Below, piece after piece: positions 1 to 7,260 of a stretch of DNA of 11,571 bases (position 1 is its first letter; every line of letters begins with the position of its first letter). The DNA is from an uncultured Porphyromonas sp. (GTDB lineage: Bacteria > Bacteroidota > Bacteroidia > Bacteroidales > Porphyromonadaceae), in contig USJF01000033.1 of NCBI GenBank assembly GCA_900554935.1, forward strand, positions 1 through 11,571, written 5' to 3'. The notes beneath the pieces were generated by a model, which searched no databases, was not told the origin of the DNA, and saw only the letters and a list, made by a program, of their open reading frames with translations. A program made the translations under genes and the position numbers.

Positions 1-452
1 CTCCAGATTGGACTCTAGAAATTATTGGTAATGGGCCCGATAAAAGTAGGCTTCAAAAGCTAATCAATACACTACACCTTCAGGATAAAGTCACTCTTAC
101 ACCTGCTACTCCCTATATCCAGGCAAAGTATCTTGACGCAAGCATATACGCCATGACATCACGATACGAAGGGCTACCAATGGTGCTACTCGAGGCCCAA
201 GCTTATGGTCTACCCATCATCTCCTATGATTGTAAATGTGGGCCTAAAGATATTATCAGCGACGAGGTGAATGGATTTATTATCCCGATGAAAAATCACG
301 AACTATTTGTGCAAAGACTCCTTACACTTATGCAGGATCAAAGTCTCAGAGAGCGGATGAGCATACAGTCGGTCATCGCCTCAAGGAGATACGATGAAGA
401 GCTCATTATGAATCAATGGATCACACTTTTTGAAAAGCTATTACATGAGTAA
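1..452 (+). CDS. GT4-family glycosyltransferase, C-terminal part (5' end outside window)
   Basis: The reading frame is open from the first bases of the window (first full codon at 3) to the TAA at 450-452, so the gene begins upstream and about 149 C-terminal residues are visible. These form the nucleotide-sugar-binding half of a GT-B fold. Near the start is an 'EIIGNGPDKSRL' segment, typical of the first strand and loop of that domain. The segment 'SRYEGLPMVLLEA' follows and holds the E-x7-E pair that contacts the donor in GT4 enzymes, and then 'GLPIISYDCKCGPKDII', a form common in GT4 hexosyltransferases. The protein probably transfers a hexose from a nucleotide sugar to a growing lipid-linked glycan at the cytoplasmic face of the inner membrane. 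Donor and acceptor cannot be told. The next gene overlaps its end by 8 bases, as in an operon. The internal ATG at 153 is not the real start, because conserved sequence continues upstream of it. Confidence 0.9.
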   Translation, partial: PDWTLEIIGNGPDKSRLQKLINTLHLQDKVTLTPATPYIQAKYLDASIYAMTSRYEGLPMVLLEAQAYGLPIISYDCKCGPKDIISDEVNGFIIPMKNHELFVQRLLTLMQDQSLRERMSIQSVIASRRYDEELIMNQWITLFEKLLHE

Positions 453-1566
453 GCCAGTTATAGTAGTATCAGCTGTCAATATCACTAGAGGAGGTACACT
501 CCAGATACTCCAGCAGTGCCTCGAGTATCTATCAACACGCACGGAGCAGTACCAAGTCTTCGCAATAGTACACAGCAAAGAGTTAGCATTTCACCAAGGT
601 ATAGAGTACATTGAGATACCCAGCGCTAAGAAGAGTTGGTTGGCCCGCCTTTGGTGCGAAAAGGTAACGATGAATGGACTCTCTAGGAAACTTCCACCTG
701 TCTCTCTTTGGCTTTCGCTACACGATACCACACCTCGTGTCCAAGCCACCAAAAAAGCGGTATACTGCCATAATTCATTCTCATTTTACAAAGCGAAGCC
801 CAGAGACCTATGCCTCAATTACAAGGTATTTCTATTCTCTTGGCTCACTAAAAACTTCATATACCGCCCCCATATACACGCTAATGACTACATTATTGTC
901 CAAACGCACTGGTTCAAGAAAGCTTTTCAAGAGCTCTTCAGTTTGCCACAGCAAAAGATTATCGTATTTCCACCGATGGTACCAAATACTGCGGAGCAAA
1001 CTATAAGCCATTCCCCCCAAAGCCAAGATAGCGACCACATAACTACCTTTTACTACCCTGCCACCGCCGATATACACAAAAACTTCGAGGTTCTCTGCAA
1101 AGCCTCTCAGCTCCTAGAAAAGCAGCTGGGAAAGGGAAAGTTTAAGACTATTCTAACCCTCAAAGGTGACGAAAATAGCTACGCCAGATATCTATACAAG
1201 AGGTGGGGAACAGTCGCTTCCATCTCGTTTGTTGGATACCAGTCCAAATATGAGATGAATGAGCGGTACCGAGTAGCTGATGCACTGGTCTTCCCATCCA
1301 AAGTAGAGACCTGGGGGCTCCCCATCACAGAGTTCGGTAAATACCAGCGTCCTACCCTACTCGCCGATCTTCCCTATGCCCATGAAACAGCGGGCGGACT
1401 GCAAGTAACAGCCTATTTTTCACCCGATGACCCCTACGAACTCGCTACGCTAATGCACCAGGTGATTCGAGGAGATCTCCAGAGCTTCCACCCTACTGCT
1501 CCTACCCCCCCCACACCTCCAGAGGCACAGAGCTGGGACCAATTATTTACCCAATTGCTACCATGA
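445..1566 (+). CDS. Glycosyltransferase, GT4-like (GT-B fold)
   Basis: A 373-residue protein read from the ATG at 445, which overlaps the previous stop by 8 bases. A TTG at 430 is in frame but adds only five residues and lies deeper in the upstream gene, so I prefer the ATG. The N-terminus 'VIVVSAVNITRGGTLQIL' is the glycine-rich first loop of a GT-B acceptor domain, and 'YCHNSFSFY' (107-115) fits the loop before the domain linker. 'YYPATADIHKNFEVLCKA' (203-220) opens the donor domain. 'ETWGLPITE' (288-296) supplies the E-x7-E pair, followed by 'GKYQRPTLLADLPYAHE'. There are no membrane segments, so it is probably cytoplasmic or peripheral. The genes around it (GT4, GT8, flippase) indicate a role in surface-glycan assembly. 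The sugar is unknown. The tail (349-360) is Pro/Thr-rich and is encoded by a C-rich stretch with a run of eight C at 1505-1512. It ends in an ATGA overlap with the GT8 gene. Confidence 0.9.
   Translation: MSKPVIVVSAVNITRGGTLQILQQCLEYLSTRTEQYQVFAIVHSKELAFHQGIEYIEIPSAKKSWLARLWCEKVTMNGLSRKLPPVSLWLSLHDTTPRVQATKKAVYCHNSFSFYKAKPRDLCLNYKVFLFSWLTKNFIYRPHIHANDYIIVQTHWFKKAFQELFSLPQQKIIVFPPMVPNTAEQTISHSPQSQDSDHITTFYYPATADIHKNFEVLCKASQLLEKQLGKGKFKTILTLKGDENSYARYLYKRWGTVASISFVGYQSKYEMNERYRVADALVFPSKVETWGLPITEFGKYQRPTLLADLPYAHETAGGLQVTAYFSPDDPYELATLMHQVIRGDLQSFHPTAPTPPTPPEAQSWDQLFTQLLP
1505..1512 (+). repeat. Homopolymeric C8 tract near the 3' end of the GT4-like gene
   Basis: Eight consecutive C bases encode part of the Thr-Pro-Pro stretch near the C-terminus of the GT4-like protein. 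I followed the downstream frames by hand. One added C moves translation into the frame of the GT8 gene, with no stop before its ATG at 1563. The result would be a fused protein of about 693 residues. Mononucleotide runs of this kind can slip during replication. The window shows only one allele, so variability is unproven. Confidence 0.6.
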
Positions 1567-2525
1567 GTACTTCGATACCACTACCTATTGTAGTCTGCTA
1601 TACCAGTAACTTTATCGTACCGGCAGCCACCACACTCCTATCCATTATAGAGAGTGCTTTGCCTACTACCCAATACCATATTATTTCACTCGTCGAAGCG
1701 CCTCTATTCCCAGCTACAGAAGAAGCGATTCGAGCGCTAGATAAGAGAGGAGTCGTCTGTCAGTGGAGCTTCATAGATATGTCTGGCAGAGTACCAGACG
1801 CTTACTTCGGTACCTTTTCCATCGGCTCACTCTATAGGATATTGATACCAGAGCTACTTCCCGAGTACGATATGGCGCTCTACTTGGATTGCGATATTAT
1901 CGTCCAAAATGACCTATCCGATCTATCCTACATACGGCTAGAGGACAACTTGCTTGGAGGCATACGAGAAACATTGATAGGAGCTAATATAGAGCATTTC
2001 AAGTCCTTATCGTTACAAGATCCTACGTACTATATCAATAGCGGTTTCCTACTGATGAACCTCAAGGAGATGCGGCGCATAGGCTTCAGTCAGCAGATAA
2101 TACAGTTGCTACAAAGCGAGGATGCGATGCGCTTCAAGTTTCCCGACCAAGATGCCTATAATATCTTAGCGCACGGGAAAATCAAAGCGCTACCTCCATA
2201 CCTCAATAGCATCCGAACTTTCTTCCCAAGGATATACAGAGCCCCCTTTATAGACCTCTATACAGAGGCTGATTGGAAAGCGGTCCATAGCCATGGCAAT
2301 ATCCACTATACCTCTGCCAAGCCTTGGAAAGGCTACGCCATCCAGTTCGATAAGTGGTGGAACTATTATATTCAGCTACCAGAGCTACTACGAGTGCAAA
2401 TGAAAGTTTCAATGAAGGCTCGGAGGCTCTTTCATCTTTGGAATAATCCCATCATAGGTCCCCTTTTACAAGCTCTCTTGATAGCGAAAGACTACCTCAC
2501 TGCAAAAAATACCCATAGACAATGA
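1563..2525 (+). CDS. GT8-family glycosyltransferase (LPS glucosyl/galactosyltransferase type)
   Basis: A 320-residue protein whose ATG overlaps the previous TGA (ATGA), which suggests coupled translation. It has the GT-A layout of the GT8 family. The N-terminal strand is 'PIVVCYTSNFIVPAATTLLSI', and 'GSLYRILIPELLPEYDMALYLD' (88-109) leads into the metal-binding DxD motif 'DCD' (109-111). After that come 'YINSGFLLMNL' (157-167), 'PDQDAYN' (194-200) and 'IHYTSAKPWK' (247-256), which carries the His and KPW residues that close the active site in this family. The family includes retaining glucosyl- and galactosyltransferases of LPS cores and capsules, using UDP-hexose and a divalent metal. The length is normal. 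The basic C-terminal tail (about 280-320) could sit on the membrane. The position between a GT4-like enzyme and a flippase suggests it adds a hexose to the lipid-linked repeat unit. The exact sugar is not readable. Confidence 0.92.
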   Translation: MSTSIPLPIVVCYTSNFIVPAATTLLSIIESALPTTQYHIISLVEAPLFPATEEAIRALDKRGVVCQWSFIDMSGRVPDAYFGTFSIGSLYRILIPELLPEYDMALYLDCDIIVQNDLSDLSYIRLEDNLLGGIRETLIGANIEHFKSLSLQDPTYYINSGFLLMNLKEMRRIGFSQQIIQLLQSEDAMRFKFPDQDAYNILAHGKIKALPPYLNSIRTFFPRIYRAPFIDLYTEADWKAVHSHGNIHYTSAKPWKGYAIQFDKWWNYYIQLPELLRVQMKVSMKARRLFHLWNNPIIGPLLQALLIAKDYLTAKNTHRQ

Positions 2526-4114
2526 GTCAAACCTCAAGCATAGATAATAAAAGGATAGCCAAGAATACCTTGATTCTCTACGTGAGGATGTTCTTTGGTA
2601 TGGCAGTTGCCTTTTATACCAGTAGGGTTATCCTCAATACACTAGGGGCAGAAGACTTTGGTCTCCAAAACGTTGTGGGAGGCGTGATTGGTATGCTCCA
2701 TATTTTGGTGGGTGCCCTCACCTCTTCCACCCAAAGGTATCTCACCTTTGGCCTTGGCAAAGGTGAGATTGAGCGTCTAAAAGAGATCTTTATGACCTCT
2801 TGGTTCATTCATCTATTTTTAGCTATTATTGCACTGATTATAGCCGAAACTATAGGACTATGGTTCGTGCGCGAGAAATTGGTCATCCCTAGCGACCGAA
2901 TGCATGCAGCAGAAATGGTCTACCACCTTGCTATTGTGAGCATGGTTATGTCCATCATCTTCACCCCATACAACGCCTCCATTATAGCACATGAAAGGAT
3001 GACAGCCTTCGCCTTCTTCTATATTGTAGGGCTGATATTCAAATTAATTATAGTCTTCTTACTCATACAAGCACCCTGGGACAAACTTATCACCTACAGT
3101 TGGCTCAACTTGGGTGCAGGCGTCATAATGACCGCTGCACAAATAATCTATTGCAACTATCACTTCGTAGAGACTAGATGGAGAAAGCTATACGACAAAG
3201 CACTAGCCAAAAAGATGGGAAGCTTCGCCAGTTGGAATCTCTTAGGCAGCCTAGTCATCCTTTTTCAGACCCAAGGACTCAGCATCCTACTCAATCTATT
3301 CTTCGGCCCTTTGATCAATGCAGCTAGAGCTGTAGCAGTACAAGTGCAAGCTGCGGTAGTCCAATTCTCGGATAATTTTCAGACTGCTCTTACCCCACAG
3401 ATCACCAAGACCTATGCGCAGGGCGAGCTCCATGCGATGCATACCCTCATAGAGCGGTGCTCCCGGTTCTCGTTCTTGCTCATCTACATTCTAGCGCTCC
3501 CGGTCTACTTCGAAACCCCTAGACTGCTAGAGATATGGTTGGGAAGCGTACCGGAGCATACCGTCTCTTTCGTGCGTCTAATGATAGTGACTATTACCAT
3601 AGATGCCATGGCCAAACCTCTGATGCAAGCTGCCTCTGCCACAGGTGAGATTCGACGCTACTCTATCTCTCTCTCATGTCTCATGCTTCTCACTTTTCCG
3701 CTCTCTTACCTAGCTTTAAAATTGGGAGGTAGTCCGGAGACGGTCTTCATTATACACCTACTGATCACCTTCCTCGCCTTTTTTCTCCGATTATATCTTA
3801 TCCGGCCTATGATTCAGTTTTCAGTGAGAGCCTACCTTGCTAGTCTCCTCCCCCCCATGGCTATAGTAGTACTAGCTAGCCTCCCCCTTCCAGTGATTGT
3901 ATACCTATTTGCCCCAGTGTCTCTGATCGGCACCCTGATGGTATCTGGTACCGCCTTTCTATCGGCTAGTGTCGCCAGCTATTTCTGCGGAATGACTAGC
4001 CACGAGAGAGGTATCGTACGCCAAACCGTTAGGGCCAAACTTCATCTCAATACCACCACTTCCCAGAACAGTAGTATAGAAGAGTCCAAGAGGAAAGTAG
4101 ATGATATCAAGTAG
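2522..4114 (+). CDS. Wzx-type polysaccharide flippase (MOP superfamily)
   Basis: A 530-residue integral membrane protein with about 12 to 14 predicted helices. Hydrophobic segments lie near residues 14-34, 44-66, 91-116, 132-152, 160-183, 191-213, 235-260, 312-334, 346-368, 380-400, 408-428, 440-463 and 466-490. The N-terminal half carries sequence typical of Bacteroidales O-unit flippases: 'FYTSRVILNTLGAEDFG', 'TSSTQRYLTFGLGKGE' and 'FTPYNASIIAHERM'. After residue 261 comes 'GPLINAARAVAVQVQAAV'. Such proteins move undecaprenyl-linked oligosaccharides from the cytoplasmic to the periplasmic face of the inner membrane. The tail (about 491-530) is hydrophilic and Ser/Thr/Lys-rich. The ATG overlaps the GT8 stop as ATGA. 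It is the last gene of the + strand operon and is followed by a hairpin. A role in teichuronic-type or other lipid-linked glycan export cannot be excluded, but the flippase fold is clear. Confidence 0.93.
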   Translation: MSQTSSIDNKRIAKNTLILYVRMFFGMAVAFYTSRVILNTLGAEDFGLQNVVGGVIGMLHILVGALTSSTQRYLTFGLGKGEIERLKEIFMTSWFIHLFLAIIALIIAETIGLWFVREKLVIPSDRMHAAEMVYHLAIVSMVMSIIFTPYNASIIAHERMTAFAFFYIVGLIFKLIIVFLLIQAPWDKLITYSWLNLGAGVIMTAAQIIYCNYHFVETRWRKLYDKALAKKMGSFASWNLLGSLVILFQTQGLSILLNLFFGPLINAARAVAVQVQAAVVQFSDNFQTALTPQITKTYAQGELHAMHTLIERCSRFSFLLIYILALPVYFETPRLLEIWLGSVPEHTVSFVRLMIVTITIDAMAKPLMQAASATGEIRRYSISLSCLMLLTFPLSYLALKLGGSPETVFIIHLLITFLAFFLRLYLIRPMIQFSVRAYLASLLPPMAIVVLASLPLPVIVYLFAPVSLIGTLMVSGTAFLSASVASYFCGMTSHERGIVRQTVRAKLHLNTTTSQNSSIEESKRKVDDIK

Positions 4115-4131
4115 GCAGGATAAGGCGTAGT

Positions 4132-4161
4132 CCTTTGAGATGAAAAAATAGGTCTCAAAGG
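4132..4161 (+). terminator. Terminator-like hairpin after the polysaccharide operon
   Basis: A perfect 9-bp inverted repeat: CCTTTGAGA at 4132-4140 and TCTCAAAGG at 4153-4161, with a 12-base A-rich loop. It starts 17 bases past the flippase stop. The bases after it are only moderately T-rich (CTTTAATTA), so as an intrinsic terminator it is weak. Its position at the end of an operon, facing a convergent gene, supports the call. Confidence 0.5.
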
Positions 4162-4224
4162 CTTTAATTACAAACGAATTTAGAGCATTGTATTTGCCTG
4201 TAAATCAATTCGATATATCGGTAC

Positions 4225-4339
4225 TTATCGAGTTACAAACTAAGTAATTATCGAGTTACAAACTAAGTAATTATCGAGTTACAAACTAAGCAATTATCGA
4301 GTTACAAACTTAGTAATTGTTAAGTTACAAACTTGGCAT
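4225..4339. repeat. Five tandem 23-bp direct repeats
   Basis: Copies begin at 4225, 4248, 4271, 4294 and 4317, an exact 23-base period. The shared core is TTATCGAGTTACAAAC. Copies 1 and 2 are identical, copies 3 and 4 each differ by one base, and copy 5 is more diverged (TTGTTAAGTTACAAAC core). The array is not coding: the unit contains stop codons, and because 23 is not a multiple of 3 every frame is closed on both strands. It lies between two convergent operons. It could be a tandem array grown by slippage, or iteron-like binding sites for a protein. The sequence does not decide between these. Confidence 0.9.
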
Positions 4340-4396
4340 CATTAAGGTTGTATCTAAGAATGTGACACGGTGTATACGGCATTCTGAATACTGTTT

Positions 4397-4454
4397 TCTA
4401 CCAGACAAAGTCTGAGGTCAAATAACTCAGTGATGAAGGGGCATTAATGGTAGA
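4397..4454. repeat. Nested inverted repeats, possible terminator of the minus-strand operon
   Basis: TCTACCA (4397-4403) pairs with TGGTAGA (4448-4454). Inside lie CAGAC/GTCTG with a 3-base loop (4402-4414) and CTGAG/CTCAG (4412-4416 and 4426-4430), which compete for some of the same bases. The region is 24 to 81 bases past the stop of the minus-strand exporter gene, where a terminator is expected. There is no T-run on that strand, so the call is weak. Confidence 0.3.
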
Positions 4455-4477
4455 TTGGCCTGATGAAGGATAGGCGA

Positions 4478-6145
4478 TTATGGCCGTCCATAGTGCTGTA
4501 GGATCTTGGTGGAGGACACAGTGAATTGACGATCACATAGGTCTGCCACCTTGGGGTTATGGGTTATCATTAGGGTAGTAAGGCCCCTCTCCTTGGTGAG
4601 TTGTTGGAGGTTGGCAAGCACTTGTGCTTCCGTCTTAGGATCTAGAGCTGAAGTAGCTTCGTCAAGTAGCAAAATTGGCCTACGTGATAGTAGAGCACGA
4701 GCGATAGAGAGTCGCTGAGCTTGCCCTTCAGAGAGCCCTACTCCACCCTCTGTAAGTTGAGTGTCTAGTCCATCTGTAAGCTGTAACACGTAGTCTGCCA
4801 CAGCGAGTTGTAGCGCAGTGAGTAGCTCCTCCTCCGTAGCCTCTGGGAGCCCGAGCAGTAGATTTTCCCGGATAGTCCCGGAGAAGAGTGCTCTCTCTTG
4901 TGGTACGTAAGCAAAGGCCTCTCTACTTAGCTCATTGATAGGGAAATAGCTTCCATCGGCCTGCCGTATTTGGAGGGCACCTTCTGCAGGTATTTCGAGC
5001 CCCAAGAGTAGCTTGAATAGCGTAGTTTTTCCCGTGCCAGTTACTCCCGTTATAGCGATCATCTCTCCACGCTTTACGGAGAAGTGTACCTTTTTTAGCA
5101 CCTCTTCTCTTCCATTATAGCCAAAGCTGAGCTCTGTAGCTTCGATTGCTTGGAAGGTGCTGTAATCTACTTCTTTGGGTGTGTGCCTCTCTTCTGGTAG
5201 CTGAAGTAACTCTTCCAATCTGTCAGTAGCAGTAAGGGCAGAGGCGATACTTGGAAGTAACTTGACAGTATTGTATGTGGGGGATTGAATGTAGGAGACT
5301 AGCTGGAGGAAGGCGACGACCGACCCGAAGGTGATAAGACCTAGATGAAGGCGATAAATTGCCCAAACCATAGCGATGCCGTACCCTCCAGTGAAGAGGA
5401 TTTTGAGTGCCAGTCCACTTGCAACGCTGAAGCGAAGTTGCGCTTTAATGGTGTTGACAAGGTTTTTCTCCCCTTTTTCCAAATGGGAGAGGGTATTGGA
5501 TTGCTGGCCGAAGATTCGTAGGATGAGTTGGTGCTGTGCTACTTCATTGAAGTATGAAAAGAGGTCGCTTTCTGAGCTCTTGACGCGGTGCGTAATAGTT
5601 CGCATCCTTTGAAAGTATTTACGACTAAAGAAAAGGACGAAAGGAAGAAGGCAAATAATCCCCCAAGTGATGCGTGCATCGATGAAATAGATAAATACTA
5701 GTGCGCCAGTCAACTGTATGAAGCCTACCACAAGAGCAGGTATCTGACCGACAAGTAGACTAGTTACTTCCTTGGCATCTTGAAGCATTCGGGAGGTGAG
5801 GTCACCGCTCCTGAGATGGGAGAGCTTACTCCAGCGTGTGTACAGAAGTGTATTGTAAAGTTTGGCACGCAGGGCTTTGGTGATATGGGCGGAGGTAATA
5901 GTGGTAACCCATTTGGAGGCGGATGTGACGACTATGCGACTGAAGATCAAAGCTAAGTAGGCTATCACTATGCCCCAAAAGTTGTAAGCTGAGCTATCGC
6001 CTGTAGCGACATCGATGAGTAATTTACTTAGCCATACGAAGAGAAAACTTAGTGTAACGGATGCTAGCCCCATGATGAGGATGAGGAGTAGTTTGATCCA
6101 ATAGGCTTTGAGTAGTGCTTTTAGAATACGTGGGCTCTTGATCAT
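4478..6145 (-). CDS. ABC exporter with fused membrane and ATPase domains
   Basis: A 555-residue half-transporter of the type I exporter class. The N-terminal domain has about six helices (roughly 14-45, 54-76, 131-152, 158-174, 241-263 and 270-290). The ATPase domain follows: A-loop Tyr343, Walker A 'GVTGTGKTT' (367-375), Q-loop Gln416, a variant signature 'LSEGQ' (471-475), Walker B 'ILLLDEA' (491-497) and H-loop His529. All catalytic residues are present, so it should be active as a homodimer. There is no N-terminal C39 peptidase domain, so it does not itself cleave double-glycine leaders. Exporters of this class carry peptides, lipids or drugs. Adjacent PqqD-like, kinase, nucleotidyltransferase and peptidase genes favour a modified peptide or other small product. 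Its ATG overlaps the upstream TGA (ATGA), with a purine-rich AGAAGGAAG directly before it. It is the last gene of the minus-strand operon. Confidence 0.93.
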   Translation of the reverse strand: MIKSPRILKALLKAYWIKLLLILIMGLASVTLSFLFVWLSKLLIDVATGDSSAYNFWGIVIAYLALIFSRIVVTSASKWVTTITSAHITKALRAKLYNTLLYTRWSKLSHLRSGDLTSRMLQDAKEVTSLLVGQIPALVVGFIQLTGALVFIYFIDARITWGIICLLPFVLFFSRKYFQRMRTITHRVKSSESDLFSYFNEVAQHQLILRIFGQQSNTLSHLEKGEKNLVNTIKAQLRFSVASGLALKILFTGGYGIAMVWAIYRLHLGLITFGSVVAFLQLVSYIQSPTYNTVKLLPSIASALTATDRLEELLQLPEERHTPKEVDYSTFQAIEATELSFGYNGREEVLKKVHFSVKRGEMIAITGVTGTGKTTLFKLLLGLEIPAEGALQIRQADGSYFPINELSREAFAYVPQERALFSGTIRENLLLGLPEATEEELLTALQLAVADYVLQLTDGLDTQLTEGGVGLSEGQAQRLSIARALLSRRPILLLDEATSALDPKTEAQVLANLQQLTKERGLTTLMITHNPKVADLCDRQFTVSSTKILQHYGRP

Positions 6146-7257
6146 CTTCCTTCTACTGTCTCTTTGGCTCTGAATAGGAGCATGCTGATAGGGGCTTTAA
6201 ATGCGTAGTGACCTAAAACTCTTTGGTGGTAGTAATTGAAGTCCATAATACTCCACCACTTCCAAAAGCGATGACGCCATAGACTTCCATGGGGTGCACG
6301 GCTGGTGAGATGCTCTGCCCTATTTTGAAAATAGCTATGGGCGAGGACTTGGATATCTCTATGCCAAGTGGCTGTGGGCTGTGGCTGTGGCCAGGGCATA
6401 CTCTCTATAGGGAGGTGAAACCATCTATGTAGCAACGCTCCAAATAGGGATAGCTGGTACTCTAGCTTCATCTCACATAGAAGGTGTGATAGGCGAGAAC
6501 GATCTACCATCTCTCCGTAGCGCTCGACGATAAAATAAAGGTCTAGGAGGCGCTTGAGCTGGGCACCACCATAGAGAAAATCGCTCCAAAAATGTAAGAA
6601 GGTATGGACTAGCTGTAGCTCTGGCGGAAGTACTTGTACTGATGTGTTGTGTATGGAAATGGTAGCTTGGGGACTCTCTCTGAGGATTTGGGTATAGTAG
6701 GCTTGGAAGAGTTTATTACTATGCGTCATAGGGAGGTAGAGCAATTGTCCATGGCACTCTAGCAGGAATGGCTTTATTTCAACCGCCTTATGGAGTAATT
6801 TATCGCTTTTAGTTTCGCTATGAATTTTGTAGCCTCTGGAGTGCATCAATGCCATCACCTTCCGAAACTCATCCTGAGTACGAAAGAAAAGATCAATATC
6901 ACCTACCGTTCGGAGTAAGGGATTGGGGTATAGGACGGCATTGGCGTGGCCTTTAATGAGGATGGGGTGAAGATGGTGTCGCTCTAAATCTTTAACGAGT
7001 TGGGCGATGGTAGCAGACATCTTACTGGAGAGTCTTTGCAATCCTTGGGTATAGCTCATCAATTGGATGGAGGTATCAAGGGGCAACTCCTCGTGCGACA
7101 ATAATTGGTCTGCTATCATACCTTCGACTTGATGTCGCTGGGCAAGGCGCCAGAGTTGTGGCACTAGCTCCAATGAGAGCTTTGACTCGACAGTAACTCT
7201 ATCCCTTTTTGTGGCAGCTCTCAATAGCTCAATAAATTGTATTGATGCTCTATCCAT
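6142..7257 (-). CDS. Nucleotidyltransferase family protein (NTP_transf_5-like)
   Basis: A 371-residue protein. The central segment 'ILIKGHANAVLYPNPLLRTVGDIDLFF' region (99-125) holds the Lys-Gly and the 'GDIDLF' motif, with Asp120 and Asp122 as likely metal ligands of a nucleotidyltransferase beta-type fold. The third acid may be Glu167 in 'LLECHGQL'. The helical second half contains 'HFWSDFLYGGAQLKRLLDLYFIVERY' near 222-247, which is typical of this family and resembles the nucleotide-binding helical part. Family members occur in some lasso-peptide clusters, where one has been linked to modification of a phosphorylated peptide end. Others sit in polysaccharide regions and are uncharacterised. 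Here it lies 3 bases after the peptidase gene and overlaps the exporter by 4. The gene for a kinase of HPr-kinase type is in the same run, which suggests the two act on the same substrate. The actual reaction is unknown. Confidence 0.82.
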   Translation of the reverse strand: MDRASIQFIELLRAATKRDRVTVESKLSLELVPQLWRLAQRHQVEGMIADQLLSHEELPLDTSIQLMSYTQGLQRLSSKMSATIAQLVKDLERHHLHPILIKGHANAVLYPNPLLRTVGDIDLFFRTQDEFRKVMALMHSRGYKIHSETKSDKLLHKAVEIKPFLLECHGQLLYLPMTHSNKLFQAYYTQILRESPQATISIHNTSVQVLPPELQLVHTFLHFWSDFLYGGAQLKRLLDLYFIVERYGEMVDRSRLSHLLCEMKLEYQLSLFGALLHRWFHLPIESMPWPQPQPTATWHRDIQVLAHSYFQNRAEHLTSRAPHGSLWRHRFWKWWSIMDFNYYHQRVLGHYAFKAPISMLLFRAKETVEGR

Positions 7258-7260
7258 CTC

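Larger units (their letters stand above)
4115..4477. other. Non-coding convergent intergenic region (363 bp)
   Basis: This is the only gene-free stretch over 300 bases in the window. It holds the hairpin at 4132-4161, the five 23-bp repeats at 4225-4339 and a set of weaker inverted repeats between 4397 and 4454. I checked ATG-initiated frames on both strands and found only very short ones, for example a 20-codon frame on the minus strand with no ribosome-binding context. I see no precursor-peptide gene and no recognisable small RNA here. Confidence 0.75.

Noticed and set aside
430..444. TTG start giving a five-residue longer GT4-like protein
   Set aside because: The ATG at 445 directly precedes the conserved N-terminal strand and gives a shorter overlap; the TTG is not needed.
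674..1077. Open frames on both strands inside the GT4-like gene (674-1006 +, 832-1077 -)
   Set aside because: They overlap a gene with clear family motifs and show no recognisable domain; they are frame shadows.
3850..3856. C7 run in the flippase gene as a phase-variation site
   Set aside because: Shorter than the C8 run at 1505, and it encodes an ordinary Leu-Leu-Pro-Pro stretch; too little support for a switch.
4225..4339. The tandem repeats as a CRISPR array
   Set aside because: The 23-base units are directly adjacent with no unique spacers, and no cas genes are present.
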